64,000 nucleotides of DNA, taken from Craterilacuibacter sp. RT1T. GTDB taxonomy: Bacteria; Pseudomonadota; Gammaproteobacteria; Burkholderiales; Chromobacteriaceae. Position numbers and translations under genes: made by a program. Positions 27,278 through 36,884 of the stretch are shown here, in pieces (positions within the stretch are counted from its first letter, which is position 1; each line of letters opens with the position of its first letter). A model generated the notes under the pieces. It did not search any database. It was not told the DNA's origin and worked only from the letters and a program-made list of their open reading frames with translations. The DNA is taken from positions 1 through 64,000 of the forward strand of contig NZ_JAMFLI010000006.1 of NCBI RefSeq assembly GCF_023502145.1, read 5' to 3'.

Positions 27278-28179
27278 GTAATTTCTGGAGTACCTATATC
27301 ACGGTCATCGTGGTAGCCGGCATTATCTGGGTGACTTTCGTTCTGTTCACGCAATCGCGACAGAAAGTCAACAAGGCAGGCGAAGCGGAAGACACCACCG
27401 GCCACCGCTGGGATGATGATCTGGAAGAGTACAACAACCCGCTGCCACGCTGGTGGATGTGGATGTTCTACCTGACCATCGCCTTCGGTATCGGCTACCT
27501 GACCCTCTATCCGGGTCTGGGTAACTGGAAAGGTCTGCGTAACTGGACTTCGGTCGGCCAGTACAAGGAAGAAGTGGCGCAGGCGCAAGCCAAGTACGAG
27601 CCGCTGTATGCCAAGTATCGCAGCATGGATGTCAAGGCAGTTGCCGCTGACCCGCAGGCACAGGAAATGGGCAAGCGCCTGTTCCAGACCTACTGCGTAC
27701 AGTGCCATGGTTCGGATGCGCGCGGCGCCAAGGGCTTCCCTAACCTGACCGATAACGACTGGCTGTGGGGCGGCAGCACCGAAGCGATTCATACCACGCT
27801 GGTCGCCGGCCGTCATGGCCAGATGCCGCCATGGGGCGCTGCTTTCGGTGAGGAAAAGGTCAAGGACACCGCCAACTACGTGCTGTCATTGTCGGGCAAA
27901 AAGCATGATGCCGAGCGCGCCACACGCGGCAAGGAAGCCTTCAATACTGTTTGTATCGCCTGCCACGGCGCTGACGGCAAAGGCAACCAGGCTTTGGGCG
28001 CACCTAACCTGACCGATAATGTCTGGCTGTATGGCGGTACTGAAAAGACCATCATCGAGACCATCACCAACGGTCGCCAAAACCAGATGCCGGCATGGAA
28101 AGACTTCCTCGGTGACGACAAGGTGCATGTACTGACCGCCTATGTCTGGGGTCTGTCCAACAACACCAAGGCGCAATAA
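27274..28179 (+). CDS. ccoP: cbb3-type cytochrome c oxidase subunit III (di-heme)
   Basis: 301-aa membrane-anchored di-heme cytochrome c that receives electrons from soluble cytochromes. An N-terminal helix is followed by the EYNNPLPRWWMWMFYLTI segment with a second helix. Two heme motifs, YCVQCHGSDARG (near residue 140) and VCIACHGADGKG (near 230), sit in two related cytochrome domains, each followed by PNLTDN. GQMPPWG and NQMPAWK provide the Met ligands. It is the last gene of the operon, closed by a strong terminator. Confidence 0.98.
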   Translation: MSNFWSTYITVIVVAGIIWVTFVLFTQSRQKVNKAGEAEDTTGHRWDDDLEEYNNPLPRWWMWMFYLTIAFGIGYLTLYPGLGNWKGLRNWTSVGQYKEEVAQAQAKYEPLYAKYRSMDVKAVAADPQAQEMGKRLFQTYCVQCHGSDARGAKGFPNLTDNDWLWGGSTEAIHTTLVAGRHGQMPPWGAAFGEEKVKDTANYVLSLSGKKHDAERATRGKEAFNTVCIACHGADGKGNQALGAPNLTDNVWLYGGTEKTIIETITNGRQNQMPAWKDFLGDDKVHVLTAYVWGLSNNTKAQ

Positions 28180-28191
28180 CGGCCTTCAGAC

Positions 28192-28221
28192 AACTGCCCG
28201 CTTCGGCGGGCAGTTATTTTT
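28192..28221 (+). terminator. Rho-independent terminator of ccoNOQP
   Basis: Ten-base perfect arms (aactgcccgc 28192-28201, gcgggcagtt 28206-28215) with a TTCG tetraloop are followed by ATTTTTA. It separates ccoNOQP from ccoG. Confidence 0.92.
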
Positions 28222-28249
28222 AGCCCATCAATATATATTGCAATATAAT
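28220..28249 (+). promoter_or_regulatory. Candidate ccoG promoter
   Basis: An exact -10 hexamer TATAAT occurs at 28244-28249 in an AT-rich stretch just after the ccoP terminator. The -35 region (ttagcc) is poor. No FNR-type palindrome is seen here. It would drive ccoG-fixH-lipoprotein separately from the oxidase genes. Confidence 0.4.
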
Positions 28250-28328
28250 AACTAGGCGTTCATCAAGTGGATTGCGCAAAGCCTGTCTGTCAGGCTGGCT
28301 TTGCGAAACCCTCTTACAGGAAGCTGAA

Positions 28329-29768
28329 ATGTCCGACTCACTGCGCAAGATCCCGATCAAGGTCGAGCAAGGGACGCCCTCCCCCAAAGAACCGGAAACC
28401 CGCTCGCTATACGAAGCCCAGAAGAAGCTCTACCCCAAGAGCGTCAAGGGGGTCTTTGCCAATTGGCGCATCCTGTTCATTCTCGGCACCCAACTGGTTT
28501 TCTTCGGCCTGCCTTGGCTGCAGTGGAACGGCCGTCAGGCCGTACTGTGGGACATGGTCAACCGCAAGTTCTATCTGTTCGGCCTGACCATCTGGCCACA
28601 AGACTTCGTCTATCTCGCCGCCTTGCTGATGAGCGCGGCATTCGGCCTGTTCGTATGGACCACCATTGCCGGACGCCTGTGGTGCGGCTATGCCTGCCCG
28701 CAAACGGTATACACCGAAATCATGCTGTGGATCGAGCACTGGACCGAAGGCGACCGCAATCAGCGCATGAAGCTGGATAAGGAAGCAATGAGCGCACGCA
28801 AGTTCCGCATCAAGCTGACCAAGCACAGCGTGATGATTGCGTTTTCCTTGCTGACCGGCTTTACCCTGGTGGGCTGGTTTACTCCCGTTCGCGATCTGGT
28901 CGCAGCCCTGCCCACTTTCGACTTCGGCCCATGGGAAACCTTCTGGATCTTCTTCTACGCCGGCTTTACCTACCTGTTCGCCGCCAAAATGCGCGAACAG
29001 GTATGCAAATACATGTGCCCGTATGCCCGCTTCCAGAGCGTGATGTTTGACGAGGATACGCTGGTCATTTCCTATGACGAAAAGCGCGGCGAAACACGTG
29101 GCGCACGCAAGAAGGGAACTGATGCCAAAGCTGCAGGTCTGGGAGACTGTATCGATTGCAAGCAGTGCATCCATGTGTGCCCGGTCGGCATCGACATTCG
29201 TGACGGCCTGCAATACGAGTGCATCGGTTGCGCCGCCTGCATCGATATCTGCGACGAGGTGATGGACAAGATGGGCAGTCCGCGCGGCCTGATCCGTTAC
29301 ACCACTGAAGCCGCACTGGAAGGCAAGTACCCAGAATCGGCATTCTGGAGCCGGCTCAAGCGCCCGCGTGTGGTGATGTATGCGCTGGTGCTGGCCATCG
29401 TATTGGGCTCGGCGCTGACATCACTGGCGCTGCGCCAGCCATTGAAAGCCGATATCATCCGTGACCGGGCGTCGCTGGTGCGTGAAACCGACGACGGCTT
29501 GCTGGAAAACAGCTACAGCATTCGCCTGATCAATGTCAGCGATGCCCCCCTCAAGCTGGAGCTCGGCGTCAAGGGGCTGGAAGGCATCAAACTGGTCAGT
29601 GACCAGCAAAAGCTGACCTTAGCCCCCATGGCCAACGAACTGGTGGCGGTACGGGTACAAGTCGAACCGGAATACGCACCTCGAGGCAGTCACAAGATTC
29701 AGTTCGAGATCAAGGCGCAGGACGACTCGTTCGAAATCGAAGAAAAATCCAGTTTCATCGGGGAGTAA
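28329..29768 (+). CDS. ccoG: cbb3 oxidase assembly ferredoxin CcoG (FixG/RdxA)
   Basis: 479-aa membrane iron-sulfur protein needed for maturation of cbb3 oxidase, with proposed Cu2+ reduction. It has N-terminal helices with LWCGYACPQTVYTEIMLWIE and VCKYMCPYARFQS, then two [4Fe-4S] motifs CIDCKQCIHVCP and CIGCAACIDICD (residues about 275-315). A further helix and a C-terminal Ig-like periplasmic domain follow. The ATG at 28329 with AGGAAG eight bases upstream is preferred; the open frame further upstream is not protein-like. fixH follows; ccoI and ccoS are not in this window. Confidence 0.95.
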   Translation: MSDSLRKIPIKVEQGTPSPKEPETRSLYEAQKKLYPKSVKGVFANWRILFILGTQLVFFGLPWLQWNGRQAVLWDMVNRKFYLFGLTIWPQDFVYLAALLMSAAFGLFVWTTIAGRLWCGYACPQTVYTEIMLWIEHWTEGDRNQRMKLDKEAMSARKFRIKLTKHSVMIAFSLLTGFTLVGWFTPVRDLVAALPTFDFGPWETFWIFFYAGFTYLFAAKMREQVCKYMCPYARFQSVMFDEDTLVISYDEKRGETRGARKKGTDAKAAGLGDCIDCKQCIHVCPVGIDIRDGLQYECIGCAACIDICDEVMDKMGSPRGLIRYTTEAALEGKYPESAFWSRLKRPRVVMYALVLAIVLGSALTSLALRQPLKADIIRDRASLVRETDDGLLENSYSIRLINVSDAPLKLELGVKGLEGIKLVSDQQKLTLAPMANELVAVRVQVEPEYAPRGSHKIQFEIKAQDDSFEIEEKSSFIGE

Positions 29769-29775
29769 AGCAAGC

Positions 29776-30300
29776 ATGCAGAAAACCACCGGGGCCATGC
29801 GCCCCTGGTACAAGGAGCCTTGGGCGCTGGGGCTATTCTCCGGACCGGCCATCGTGGTCGTTGCCGGCGTTATCACCCTGTGGTTAGCCGTCGTGTCGGA
29901 TGACGGCATGGTCAGCGATGACTATTACAAGCAGGGCAAGGAAATCAATATGGAACTGCGCCGCGATGAGGCGGCGGCAAAGCTGGCACTCAGCGCCCAG
30001 GTGCTGATCAGTCCGGACATGCGGGCGGTGCGCATCCACACGACCAGTCAGGCGACACTGCCCGATACGCTGCAACTGCGCCTGTTCCACCCTGCCCGCG
30101 AAGAGCAGGACCAACTCGTCATGCTCAAGGCCACCGCCCCCGGCCAATATCAGGGCACGCTTAAGCCGGCCAATGCCAACCACTGGTATTTGCGCCTGGA
30201 AGACACTGCTAACCAGTGGCGGATACAAGGCGAATGGCGCCCGCTGGAAAGCTACTCCGTGCTGCTGGGTACACCCAAGCTGGAAGCGGTGGAGCCATGA
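29776..30300 (+). CDS. fixH: FixH/CcoH family protein
   Basis: 174-aa single-span membrane protein (ALGLFSGPAIVVVAGVITLWLAVV) with a periplasmic beta domain. SDDYYKQGKEINMELRRDEAA is the FixH signature. CcoH is a stable accessory subunit required for cbb3 assembly. Its TGA overlaps the next ATG (ATGA), so ccoG-fixH-lipoprotein form an operon. Confidence 0.9.
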   Translation: MQKTTGAMRPWYKEPWALGLFSGPAIVVVAGVITLWLAVVSDDGMVSDDYYKQGKEINMELRRDEAAAKLALSAQVLISPDMRAVRIHTTSQATLPDTLQLRLFHPAREEQDQLVMLKATAPGQYQGTLKPANANHWYLRLEDTANQWRIQGEWRPLESYSVLLGTPKLEAVEP

Positions 30301-30704
30301 TGCGCGGCAAGATCTGGCTTTTGGCGCTACTCATGCCGCTCTTGGCTGCCTGTGCCACGCCCTCCAGCTATCAGGCCGCACAACTGGAAGGCACGGTCGC
30401 CTATAAAATCCGTCTGGCCTTGCCGCCAGCCAAAACCCGGGCCGAGATACGTTTACTGGATATCTCGCGTGAAGGTGCGCCTTCGGTGGTATTGGCCGAG
30501 CAAATCCTCGAGCAGCCCGAGGGCTTTCCACTGCCGTTCTCTCTGCGCTACGACAAACCTGCCCTGCGCCCGGATGGCCGTTATGTACTGGAAGCACGCG
30601 TCTATCTGGACGGCCAGTTGCTGATGAGCAGCAAGCAGCAAGTCGAGGCTTTACCACAAAATGGTCAGCCACCTGTCATCTGGGTAGACCCGGTCGGCAA
30701 CTGA
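30297..30704 (+). CDS. YbaY-family lipoprotein
   Basis: 135-aa predicted lipoprotein. The signal sequence MMRGKIWLLALLMPLLAACA ends in a lipobox (LAAC) with lipidation at Cys20. The mature part matches the YbaY beta-sandwich: LEGTVAYKIRLALPP, AEIRLLDISREGAPSVVLAEQ, PLPFSLRYDKPAL and YVLEARVYLDGQLL. Function of the family is unclear. It is translationally coupled to fixH, which suggests a role linked to envelope or oxidase assembly, but that is only contextual. Confidence 0.82.
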   Translation: MMRGKIWLLALLMPLLAACATPSSYQAAQLEGTVAYKIRLALPPAKTRAEIRLLDISREGAPSVVLAEQILEQPEGFPLPFSLRYDKPALRPDGRYVLEARVYLDGQLLMSSKQQVEALPQNGQPPVIWVDPVGN

Positions 30705-30725
30705 ATCTGTTGCACCATTCACATC

Positions 30726-30748
30726 AAACGGGGCTTATGCCCCGTTTT
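30726..30748 (+). terminator. Rho-independent terminator after ccoG operon
   Basis: Nine-base arms (aaacggggc 30726-30734, gccccgttt 30739-30747) with a four-base loop and flanking T run. Confidence 0.85.
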
Positions 30749-31019
30749 CTTCTGCCTTCTAGAGCCGTACAGCACAAACTATCGCACAGCAAAAAATAAT
30801 ATATAAAACAATCTGTTAAAAACCATACCCACCCAAGACTCCCTTATAACCGAGTCAAGCACGCAACATTCAAAACAAATAAATTTTCGTATTTAATTAT
30901 TTAATGTTGAACTAACAAGTTGAATCATGGTATTTCTGAAAATAGAAGTCAGCGCTATAACACCACACATCAAGCTGGCACATAAAGACACTCAGGGTTA
31001 GAGAAAAGGATAAAACAAC
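30749..31019 (+). other. AT-rich upstream region of the peptide transporter
   Basis: 271 bp with markedly higher A+T than the neighbours. A TTGAAC (30907-30912) followed 18 bp later by TATTTC could be a weak promoter, and AAGGA lies nine bases before the transporter ATG. I see no stable hairpin, operator palindrome or convincing small ORF. Confidence 0.4.
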
Positions 31020-32393
31020 ATGCTTCGCCAGCACCCCAAGGGGCTCTATCTTTTGTTCGCCACAGAAATGTGGGAACGCTTCAGTTACTACGGCATGCGT
31101 GCCCTCTTCGTCCTGTTCATGGTTAACGCCCTGATGTACGACAAGGTGCAAGCGTCCGAAATTTACGGTTCGTTTACCGGCTTGGTCTACTTCGCCCCCC
31201 TATTGGGTGGTTACATCTCCGACCGCTTCTGGGGCAACCGTCGCTCTATCGTGGTGGGTGCGCTGTTGATGGCCGCCGGCCAGTTCGCCATGTTCACCTC
31301 CGGCCTGTTCCACACCAATGCGGCTCTCGCAACGCCATGGCTGTATGGCGGCCTGGGTCTGCTGATTGCCGGTAATGGCCTGTTCAAGCCCAATATCTCG
31401 TCCATGGTCGGCCAGCTCTATCCGGTTGGCGACAAGCGCATCGACTCGGCCTTTACCATTTTCTATATGGGCATTAATGCAGGCGCCCTGCTGGCTCCGC
31501 TGGTATGCGGCACGCTGGGCGACACCGGCAATCCGGATGATTTCAAATGGGGCTTTCTGGCCGCCGGCACCGGCATGCTGATTTCACTGTGCCTGTTCCT
31601 GTTCTTCAAGGACAAACATCTGGTCACCCCCGAAGGCAAAGCCATCGGCATGGCACCGGTGTCCAAACTGGATGCCTCGGGCAAGGCCATCAAGCATGAG
31701 CCGCTGACTCACATCGAGAAGCAGCGTCTGGCGGTGATCATGATTCTGGCGGCTTTTGTGATCTTTTTCTGGTCGGCATTCGAGCAGGCCGGCGCATCGC
31801 TGACGTTCTTTGCCGCCGAGCAGACCAACCGCAATGTGCTGGGCTTTACCATTCCGGCCTCTTACTTCCAGTCGATCAACCCGATTTCCATCGTATTGTT
31901 CGCGCCGGTATTTGCCTGGCTGTGGACCAAACTGGGCAATCATGGCGTAGAGCCCAACTCGCCGATGAAGATGGCCATCGGTCTGCTGTTCCTAGCGCTG
32001 GGTTATCTGGTTATCGCCTTTGGTGTCAGCGGTGTCACACCGGACACCAAGGTCAGCATGATGTGGCTGGTCAGCCTCTATATGCTGCATACCTTTGGTG
32101 AGCTGTGCCTGTCGCCTATCGGCCTGTCGCTGGTGGTCAAGCTCTCGCCTGCCCGCCTGACTTCGCTGATGATGGGTATCTGGTTTGTGTCCAACGCGGC
32201 CGCCAACAAGTTTGCCGGCATGCTGTCCGAGCTGTATCCGGAACCGGGCAAGCCGGTACCGCAGTTGCTGGGCTATGCAGTCAACAACCTGCATGACTTC
32301 TTTATGTTGTTCGTGTTCATGGCCGGCACCGCCGCGCTGATTCTGTTCGCGCTGTCCAGCACGCTGAAAAAGATGATGCATGGCCTGAGTTAA
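31020..32393 (+). CDS. POT/PTR2-family proton-coupled oligopeptide transporter
   Basis: 457-aa inner-membrane transporter with about 14 helices taking up di- and tripeptides with protons. The ExxERFxYY motif on helix 1 reads EMWERFSYYGMRALFVLF. The GGYISDRFWGNRR and FYMGINAGALLAPLVCG segments are PTR2 signatures. FGELCLSPIGLSLVVKLSP near residue 360 is also conserved. The gene is alone between two terminators, so it is a single-gene unit. It fits with the pepN and M61 peptidases in a peptide-using lifestyle. Confidence 0.94.
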   Translation: MLRQHPKGLYLLFATEMWERFSYYGMRALFVLFMVNALMYDKVQASEIYGSFTGLVYFAPLLGGYISDRFWGNRRSIVVGALLMAAGQFAMFTSGLFHTNAALATPWLYGGLGLLIAGNGLFKPNISSMVGQLYPVGDKRIDSAFTIFYMGINAGALLAPLVCGTLGDTGNPDDFKWGFLAAGTGMLISLCLFLFFKDKHLVTPEGKAIGMAPVSKLDASGKAIKHEPLTHIEKQRLAVIMILAAFVIFFWSAFEQAGASLTFFAAEQTNRNVLGFTIPASYFQSINPISIVLFAPVFAWLWTKLGNHGVEPNSPMKMAIGLLFLALGYLVIAFGVSGVTPDTKVSMMWLVSLYMLHTFGELCLSPIGLSLVVKLSPARLTSLMMGIWFVSNAAANKFAGMLSELYPEPGKPVPQLLGYAVNNLHDFFMLFVFMAGTAALILFALSSTLKKMMHGLS

Positions 32394-32421
32394 GTCCGGC
32401 AGCGGCCTTGCCGTACCGACT

Positions 32422-32453
32422 AAAAAAGGGGGAGGCGCAAGCCTCCCCCTTTT
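32422..32453. terminator. Bidirectional terminator between POT transporter and clpB
   Basis: Thirteen-base perfect arms (aaaagggggaggc 32424-32436, gcctccccctttt 32441-32453) with a GCAA loop, between convergent genes. Confidence 0.92.
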
Positions 32454-32478
32454 CATGCTCCCGATTTAGCCGTGCCGC

Positions 32479-35055
32479 TCAGGCAAACACCAGCACCCCG
32501 TCCTTGGCGTCGATATGCACCACCGACTTGGGCAGATAGCGCCCCGCCAGAATGGCCTTGGAGAGTGGGTTTTCCACCTCGCTCTGGATTGCACGCTTAA
32601 GCGGACGCGCACCATAAACCGGATCGAAACCGGCTTCGGCCAGCAGGCTCAGGGCACCATCCGACACCTCCAGCCCTAGCTCCAGCTTGGCCAGGCGCGC
32701 CTCCAGACTCTTAAGCTGGATACGGGCGATGGACTTGATATTTGTCTCGTCCAACGCATGGAACACCACCACCTCGTCGATACGGTTGATGAATTCGGGA
32801 CGGAAATGCCCTTTGACCTCGGCCATCACCGCCAGCTTGATCACCTGATAGTCATCGGTCGCCATCGCCTGAATCTGCTCGCTGCCGATATTCGAAGTCA
32901 TCACCACCACCGTGTTCTTGAAGTCCACGGTACGTCCCTGACCATCGGTCAGACGGCCATCATCCAATACCTGCAGCAGAATATTGAACACATCCGGATG
33001 CGCCTTCTCCACCTCGTCCAGCAGAATCACGCTATAAGGCTTGCGGCGAACCTGTTCGGTCAGATAGCCACCCTCCTCGTAGCCGACATAACCCGGAGGT
33101 GCACCGATCAGGCGGGCAACCGAATGCTTCTCCATATACTCGGACATATCGACGCGGATCAAATGATCTTCACTGTCGAACAAAAAGCCGGCCAGCGTCT
33201 TGCATAGCTCGGTCTTGCCGACCCCGGTCGGCCCGAGAAACAGGAAGGAACCATAGGGTTTGTTCGGATCGGACAGGCCGGAGCGCGAGCGGCGGATGGC
33301 ATCGGCGACGGCCGTCGCGGCTTCATCCTGCCCCACCACACGCTGGTGCAGCACATCTTCCATATGCAGCAGCTTGTCGCGCTCACCCGTTAACATCTTG
33401 GAGACGGGGATGCCGGTCATGCGGCTGATCACTTCGGCAATTTCATCGGTTCCCACTTCGGTACGCAGCAGACGGTGGGCTTCGACGGCCTTGTCGCTCG
33501 TTTCTTCCGCGACTTTAAGCTGCGCCTCCAGCTGAGGCAGACGTCCGTATTGCAGCTCGGCCAGCTTCTGCCAGTCCCCCTTGCGCTTTAGCTCTTCCAT
33601 CTCGTTTTTGAGCTTGTCGATTTCTTCCTTGATGCTCTGGCTACCCTGCTGCGAGGCTTTCTCTGCCTTCCATATCTCCTCAAGGTCGGAGTATTCCTTA
33701 GAGAGGCGCGCAATTTCCTCTTCGATCAGCGCCAGACGGCGTTGCGAAGCTTCATCGTTCTCGCGCTTGACCGCCTCGCGCTCGATCTTGAGCTGGATCA
33801 GGCGGCGATCCATCTTGTCCATTTCTTCCGGCTTGGAGTCCAGCTCCATCTTGATCCGGCTGGCCGCCTCGTCAATCAGATCGATGGCCTTGTCCGGCAA
33901 GAAGCGGTCGGTGAGATAGCGATGCGACAACTCGGCAGCCGCCACAATGGCCGGATCGGTAATATCGACCCCATGATGGATTTCGTATTTTTCCTTCAGG
34001 CCGCGCAAGATGGCGATGGTGTCTTCCACGCTAGGCTCGTCCACCAGCACCTTCTGGAAGCGGCGCTCCAGTGCGGCATCTTTCTCGATGTATTTGCGGT
34101 ATTCGTCCAGCGTAGTCGCGCCCATGCAGTGCAGCTCGCCACGCGCCAGCGCCGGCTTGAGCATATTGCCGGCATCCATCGCGCCCTCGGCCTTACCCGC
34201 GCCGACCAGCGTGTGGATCTCGTCGATAAAGACAATGGTGTTGCCTTCATCTTTGGCCAGATCGGTCAGCACGGCCTTTAGCCGCTCTTCAAACTCGCCA
34301 CGGAACTTGGCACCGGCGAGCAGACTGGCCAGATCCAGCACCAAAAGCTTCTTGCCGCGCAGGCTGTCCGGCACCTCGCCATTGACGATACGCTGCGCCA
34401 GGCCCTCCACAATGGCGGTCTTGCCCACTCCCGGCTCACCGATCAGCACCGGATTATTCTTGGTCCGACGCAGCAAGACCTGAATCGCACGCCGGATTTC
34501 ATCATCACGGCCGATAACCGGATCCAGCTTGCCGGCGCGTGCGCGTTCGGTCAGATCCAGCGTATATTTCTTCAGCGCCTCGCGCTGCCCTTCTGCCTCC
34601 TGGCTTGCCACATTTTCGCCACCGCGCAGCGCCGAAATCGCCGCATTCACCGCCGCCGGCGTGGCACCGTACTGCTTGAGCAGCTTGCCGGTTTCACCTT
34701 TGTCTTCCAGCAGCGCCAGCAAAAACATCTCGCTGGCGATATATTCGTCACCACGCTGCATCGCGGCCTTGTCAGTCAGGTTGAGCAGCTTGTTCAGGTC
34801 GCGCGATACGGTAATCTCGCCATCACTACCTTGCACCTTGGGCAGCCGCTCCAGCGCCTGCTGCAAGCCTGTTTTCAGGCCCATTGCATTCACGCCGGCA
34901 CGCGACAACAAGCCGGACATGCCGCCATCACTATCCTCCAGCATGGCCAGCAACAGGTGTTGCGGCTCGATATACGCATTGTCGCCCGCCAGCGCCAGAC
35001 TTTGCGCATCGGCCAGCGATTGCTGGAACTTGGTCGTCAGTTTGTCAAATCGCAT
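32479..35055 (-). CDS. clpB: ClpB disaggregase chaperone
   Basis: 858-aa hexameric AAA+ chaperone that rescues aggregated proteins with DnaK. It has an N-domain (1-145), NBD1 with Walker [10 protein letters not shown] and VFIDEIHTL (near residue 200-280), a coiled middle domain (about 400-525) and NBD2 with [10 protein letters not shown] and [13 protein letters not shown] (near 600-680). The second of two adjacent ATGs (35055) gives the standard [11 protein letters not shown] start, with AGGAG six bases upstream. A sigma-32 promoter lies 33-61 bp upstream. Confidence 0.97.
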   Translation of the reverse strand: MRFDKLTTKFQQSLADAQSLALAGDNAYIEPQHLLLAMLEDSDGGMSGLLSRAGVNAMGLKTGLQQALERLPKVQGSDGEITVSRDLNKLLNLTDKAAMQRGDEYIASEMFLLALLEDKGETGKLLKQYGATPAAVNAAISALRGGENVASQEAEGQREALKKYTLDLTERARAGKLDPVIGRDDEIRRAIQVLLRRTKNNPVLIGEPGVGKTAIVEGLAQRIVNGEVPDSLRGKKLLVLDLASLLAGAKFRGEFEERLKAVLTDLAKDEGNTIVFIDEIHTLVGAGKAEGAMDAGNMLKPALARGELHCMGATTLDEYRKYIEKDAALERRFQKVLVDEPSVEDTIAILRGLKEKYEIHHGVDITDPAIVAAAELSHRYLTDRFLPDKAIDLIDEAASRIKMELDSKPEEMDKMDRRLIQLKIEREAVKRENDEASQRRLALIEEEIARLSKEYSDLEEIWKAEKASQQGSQSIKEEIDKLKNEMEELKRKGDWQKLAELQYGRLPQLEAQLKVAEETSDKAVEAHRLLRTEVGTDEIAEVISRMTGIPVSKMLTGERDKLLHMEDVLHQRVVGQDEAATAVADAIRRSRSGLSDPNKPYGSFLFLGPTGVGKTELCKTLAGFLFDSEDHLIRVDMSEYMEKHSVARLIGAPPGYVGYEEGGYLTEQVRRKPYSVILLDEVEKAHPDVFNILLQVLDDGRLTDGQGRTVDFKNTVVVMTSNIGSEQIQAMATDDYQVIKLAVMAEVKGHFRPEFINRIDEVVVFHALDETNIKSIARIQLKSLEARLAKLELGLEVSDGALSLLAEAGFDPVYGARPLKRAIQSEVENPLSKAILAGRYLPKSVVHIDAKDGVLVFA

Positions 35056-35087
35056 CATGCTCTCCTGGGTGGATCTTATTGACTGGT

Positions 35088-35116
35088 ACGTGGGGAATAA
35101 GCCGTTAAATTTCAAG
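35088..35116 (-). promoter_or_regulatory. Sigma-32 heat-shock promoter of clpB
   Basis: On the minus strand CTTGAAA (plus 35110-35116) is separated by 14 bp from CCCCACGT (35088-35095). This is very close to the E. coli RpoH consensus CTTGAAA-N13-15-CCCCATNT. Predicted start is near 35081, about 26 bases before the ATG. Confidence 0.85.
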
Positions 35117-35188
35117 CGGATAATTCGCACCGGCATCACCTATGCTGACAGACATGTCGTGCAACACACATTCCACAAGGCAAACCCG

Positions 35189-35674
35189 ATGAAAACCACA
35201 CGCCTGAATTTCATCCTGCCACTATGGCTGCTTTCTGCGCCGCTTGCCGCCGCACCGGCACTACTGATTTTTGGCGCCTCCCACCACGGCAGTTGCGACA
35301 AGCAACGCTATCAGTGCGACCTGCACGACTTCAACCCCGGACTGGGCTTGGAATGGGGGTTTGAGCAGATGCTCTCAGGCGGACAACTATTAGCCCGTGC
35401 CGGCGCTTATCGGGATTCATACGCCAAAACAGCTGCCTTTGCCGCCGCAGGCTGGCGCCGGGTATGGCCGCTTGGCGGAGACTGGGAGGCCGGCGTGGTT
35501 TTGTTGGGCGGCTATTTGCACGGCTCCGGCATCGATGGCCTGATTGCCCTACCCCTGCTCACGGCAGGCACACCGAAGCTTGCGCTCGAGGTTGGCTATA
35601 TTCCCAAAGTCAAAGCAGGCGGCTACCAAGGTCAGGTCAGTGCCACCACCTTCAATCTGCGCTATGCCTTTTAG
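35189..35674 (+). CDS. Hypothetical small secreted or outer-membrane protein
   Basis: 161-aa protein that I do not recognise by family. A signal peptide is clear (MKTTRLNFILPLWLLSAPLAAAPA). The mature part has ASHHGSCDKQRYQCDLHDFNPGLGLEWGFEQ, with two cysteines that could form a disulfide. Alternating hydrophobic strands rich in Gly (GVVLLGGYLHG, LALEVGYIP) follow, and it ends in LRYAF. An aromatic C-terminus with alternating strands suggests a small beta-barrel or beta-sandwich at the envelope. ATG at 35189 with AAGG nine bases upstream. It is divergent from clpB, so it could share the heat-shock control region. Confidence 0.65.
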   Translation: MKTTRLNFILPLWLLSAPLAAAPALLIFGASHHGSCDKQRYQCDLHDFNPGLGLEWGFEQMLSGGQLLARAGAYRDSYAKTAAFAAAGWRRVWPLGGDWEAGVVLLGGYLHGSGIDGLIALPLLTAGTPKLALEVGYIPKVKAGGYQGQVSATTFNLRYAF

Positions 35675-35714
35675 CTCGAACATAGAGCCCCTTCACGCCT
35701 ACACCACAAAGCAA

Positions 35715-35747
35715 AGCCCCGCCCGGCCACGATGGCTGGGCGGGGCT
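35715..35747. terminator. Hairpin terminator between convergent genes
   Basis: Strong GC-rich stem (agccccgccc 35715-35724, gggcggggct 35738-35747) between the secreted-protein gene and srkA. It has AAA before and TT after, so it is probably bidirectional although the U tract is short. Confidence 0.65.
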
Positions 35748-35794
35748 TGCAAGTAAGCAGCACTACTTTACTGATGCTTCACGGATACGCGCAT

Positions 35795-36778
35795 CTATAC
35801 CGGCCACAACGGCGGCTCAGACAGCAGTGCCACTTGCTCGCGCAAGGTCAGGATCTGCTCTTCCCAGTAACGCTGGGTATTGAACCAGGAAAATGCAGTA
35901 TGAAATGCGGGATCATCCACGCGGCGCGCCAGCCACGCCGAGTAATGCAGCAGGCGCAAGGTGCGCAGCGCTTCGATCAGATGCAGCTCGCGGCTGTCGA
36001 ATTCGCAAAAATCTTCGTAACCGGCCAGCACATCGGCCAGCTGCCGGCTCTGTTCGGTACGCTCGCCCGACAACAACATCCATAGATCCTGCACCGCCGG
36101 CGCCATGCGGCTATCGTCCAGATCGACAAAATGCGGGCCGGCATCGGTCCACATCAGGTTGCCGGCGTGACAGTCGCCATGCACGCGAATCAGCGCCACC
36201 TTCCCGGCGCGCGCGTATGCAGCCTCTATGCCTTGCAGACATTGCTCGGCCACCGTACGCCACGGCGTCAGCAGTTCGGCCGGCAGCAGGCCGCTCTCCA
36301 ACAAAAAGCGCACTGGCTCGTGGCCGAAACTGTCCGCATCCAGCGTCGGACGCTCGGCATAGGGCGCAATCGCGCCAACAGCATGGATACGACCAAGAAA
36401 ACGCCCCAGCCATTCCAGCACCTCGGGGTCTGAGAGCTCCGGCGTGCGCCCGCCACGGCGCTCAAACAAGGCAAAGTCAAAGCCCTGCCACGATAACAGG
36501 CTGGCGCCATCAAACAGCAAAGGAGGCACCACCGGCAGTTCGCGCTCGGCCAACTCCAGCGAAAACGCATGCTCTTCCAGCGTTTGCGCCCGGCTCCAGC
36601 GCCCGGGACGGTAAAATTTGGCGATCAGGGGTGGGCCATCCTCGATGCCGATCTGGTAGACGCGGTTCTCGTAGCTATTGAGTGCCATCAGGCTGCCGCT
36701 GGCGCGCAGGCCGGTGCTCTCGACCGCGTCGAGCAAGAAATCCGGCGTCAGCCGGGAAAACGGGTGCAAGGTATCCAT
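35795..36778 (-). CDS. srkA: Stress response kinase A (YihE)
   Basis: 327-aa cytoplasmic Ser/Thr kinase of the aminoglycoside phosphotransferase fold. In E. coli SrkA counteracts MazEF-linked death under stress. The catalytic loop VHGDCHAGNLMW (near residue 202) and metal-binding VDLDDSRMAPAVQDLWML (near 219) are intact. The N-terminal LTPDFLLDAVESTGLRASG and ALNSYENRVYQIG segments are characteristic of YihE. No thiol oxidoreductase gene follows as in E. coli yihE-dsbA. ATG at 36778. Confidence 0.93.
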   Translation of the reverse strand: MDTLHPFSRLTPDFLLDAVESTGLRASGSLMALNSYENRVYQIGIEDGPPLIAKFYRPGRWSRAQTLEEHAFSLELAERELPVVPPLLFDGASLLSWQGFDFALFERRGGRTPELSDPEVLEWLGRFLGRIHAVGAIAPYAERPTLDADSFGHEPVRFLLESGLLPAELLTPWRTVAEQCLQGIEAAYARAGKVALIRVHGDCHAGNLMWTDAGPHFVDLDDSRMAPAVQDLWMLLSGERTEQSRQLADVLAGYEDFCEFDSRELHLIEALRTLRLLHYSAWLARRVDDPAFHTAFSWFNTQRYWEEQILTLREQVALLSEPPLWPV

Positions 36779-36884
36779 GCGTCGATTATACGCGAGCCCT
36801 TACTTAACCATGCGCAAGACTGGACAGCAAGGCGCCGGCACTGCATCCTCGACCCTTTTGCTTCAGACTTCCCTGCCCGACTTC

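Noticed and set aside
30926-31000. 24-codon ORF upstream of the peptide transporter
   Set aside because: It has no Shine-Dalgarno and no conserved-looking feature.
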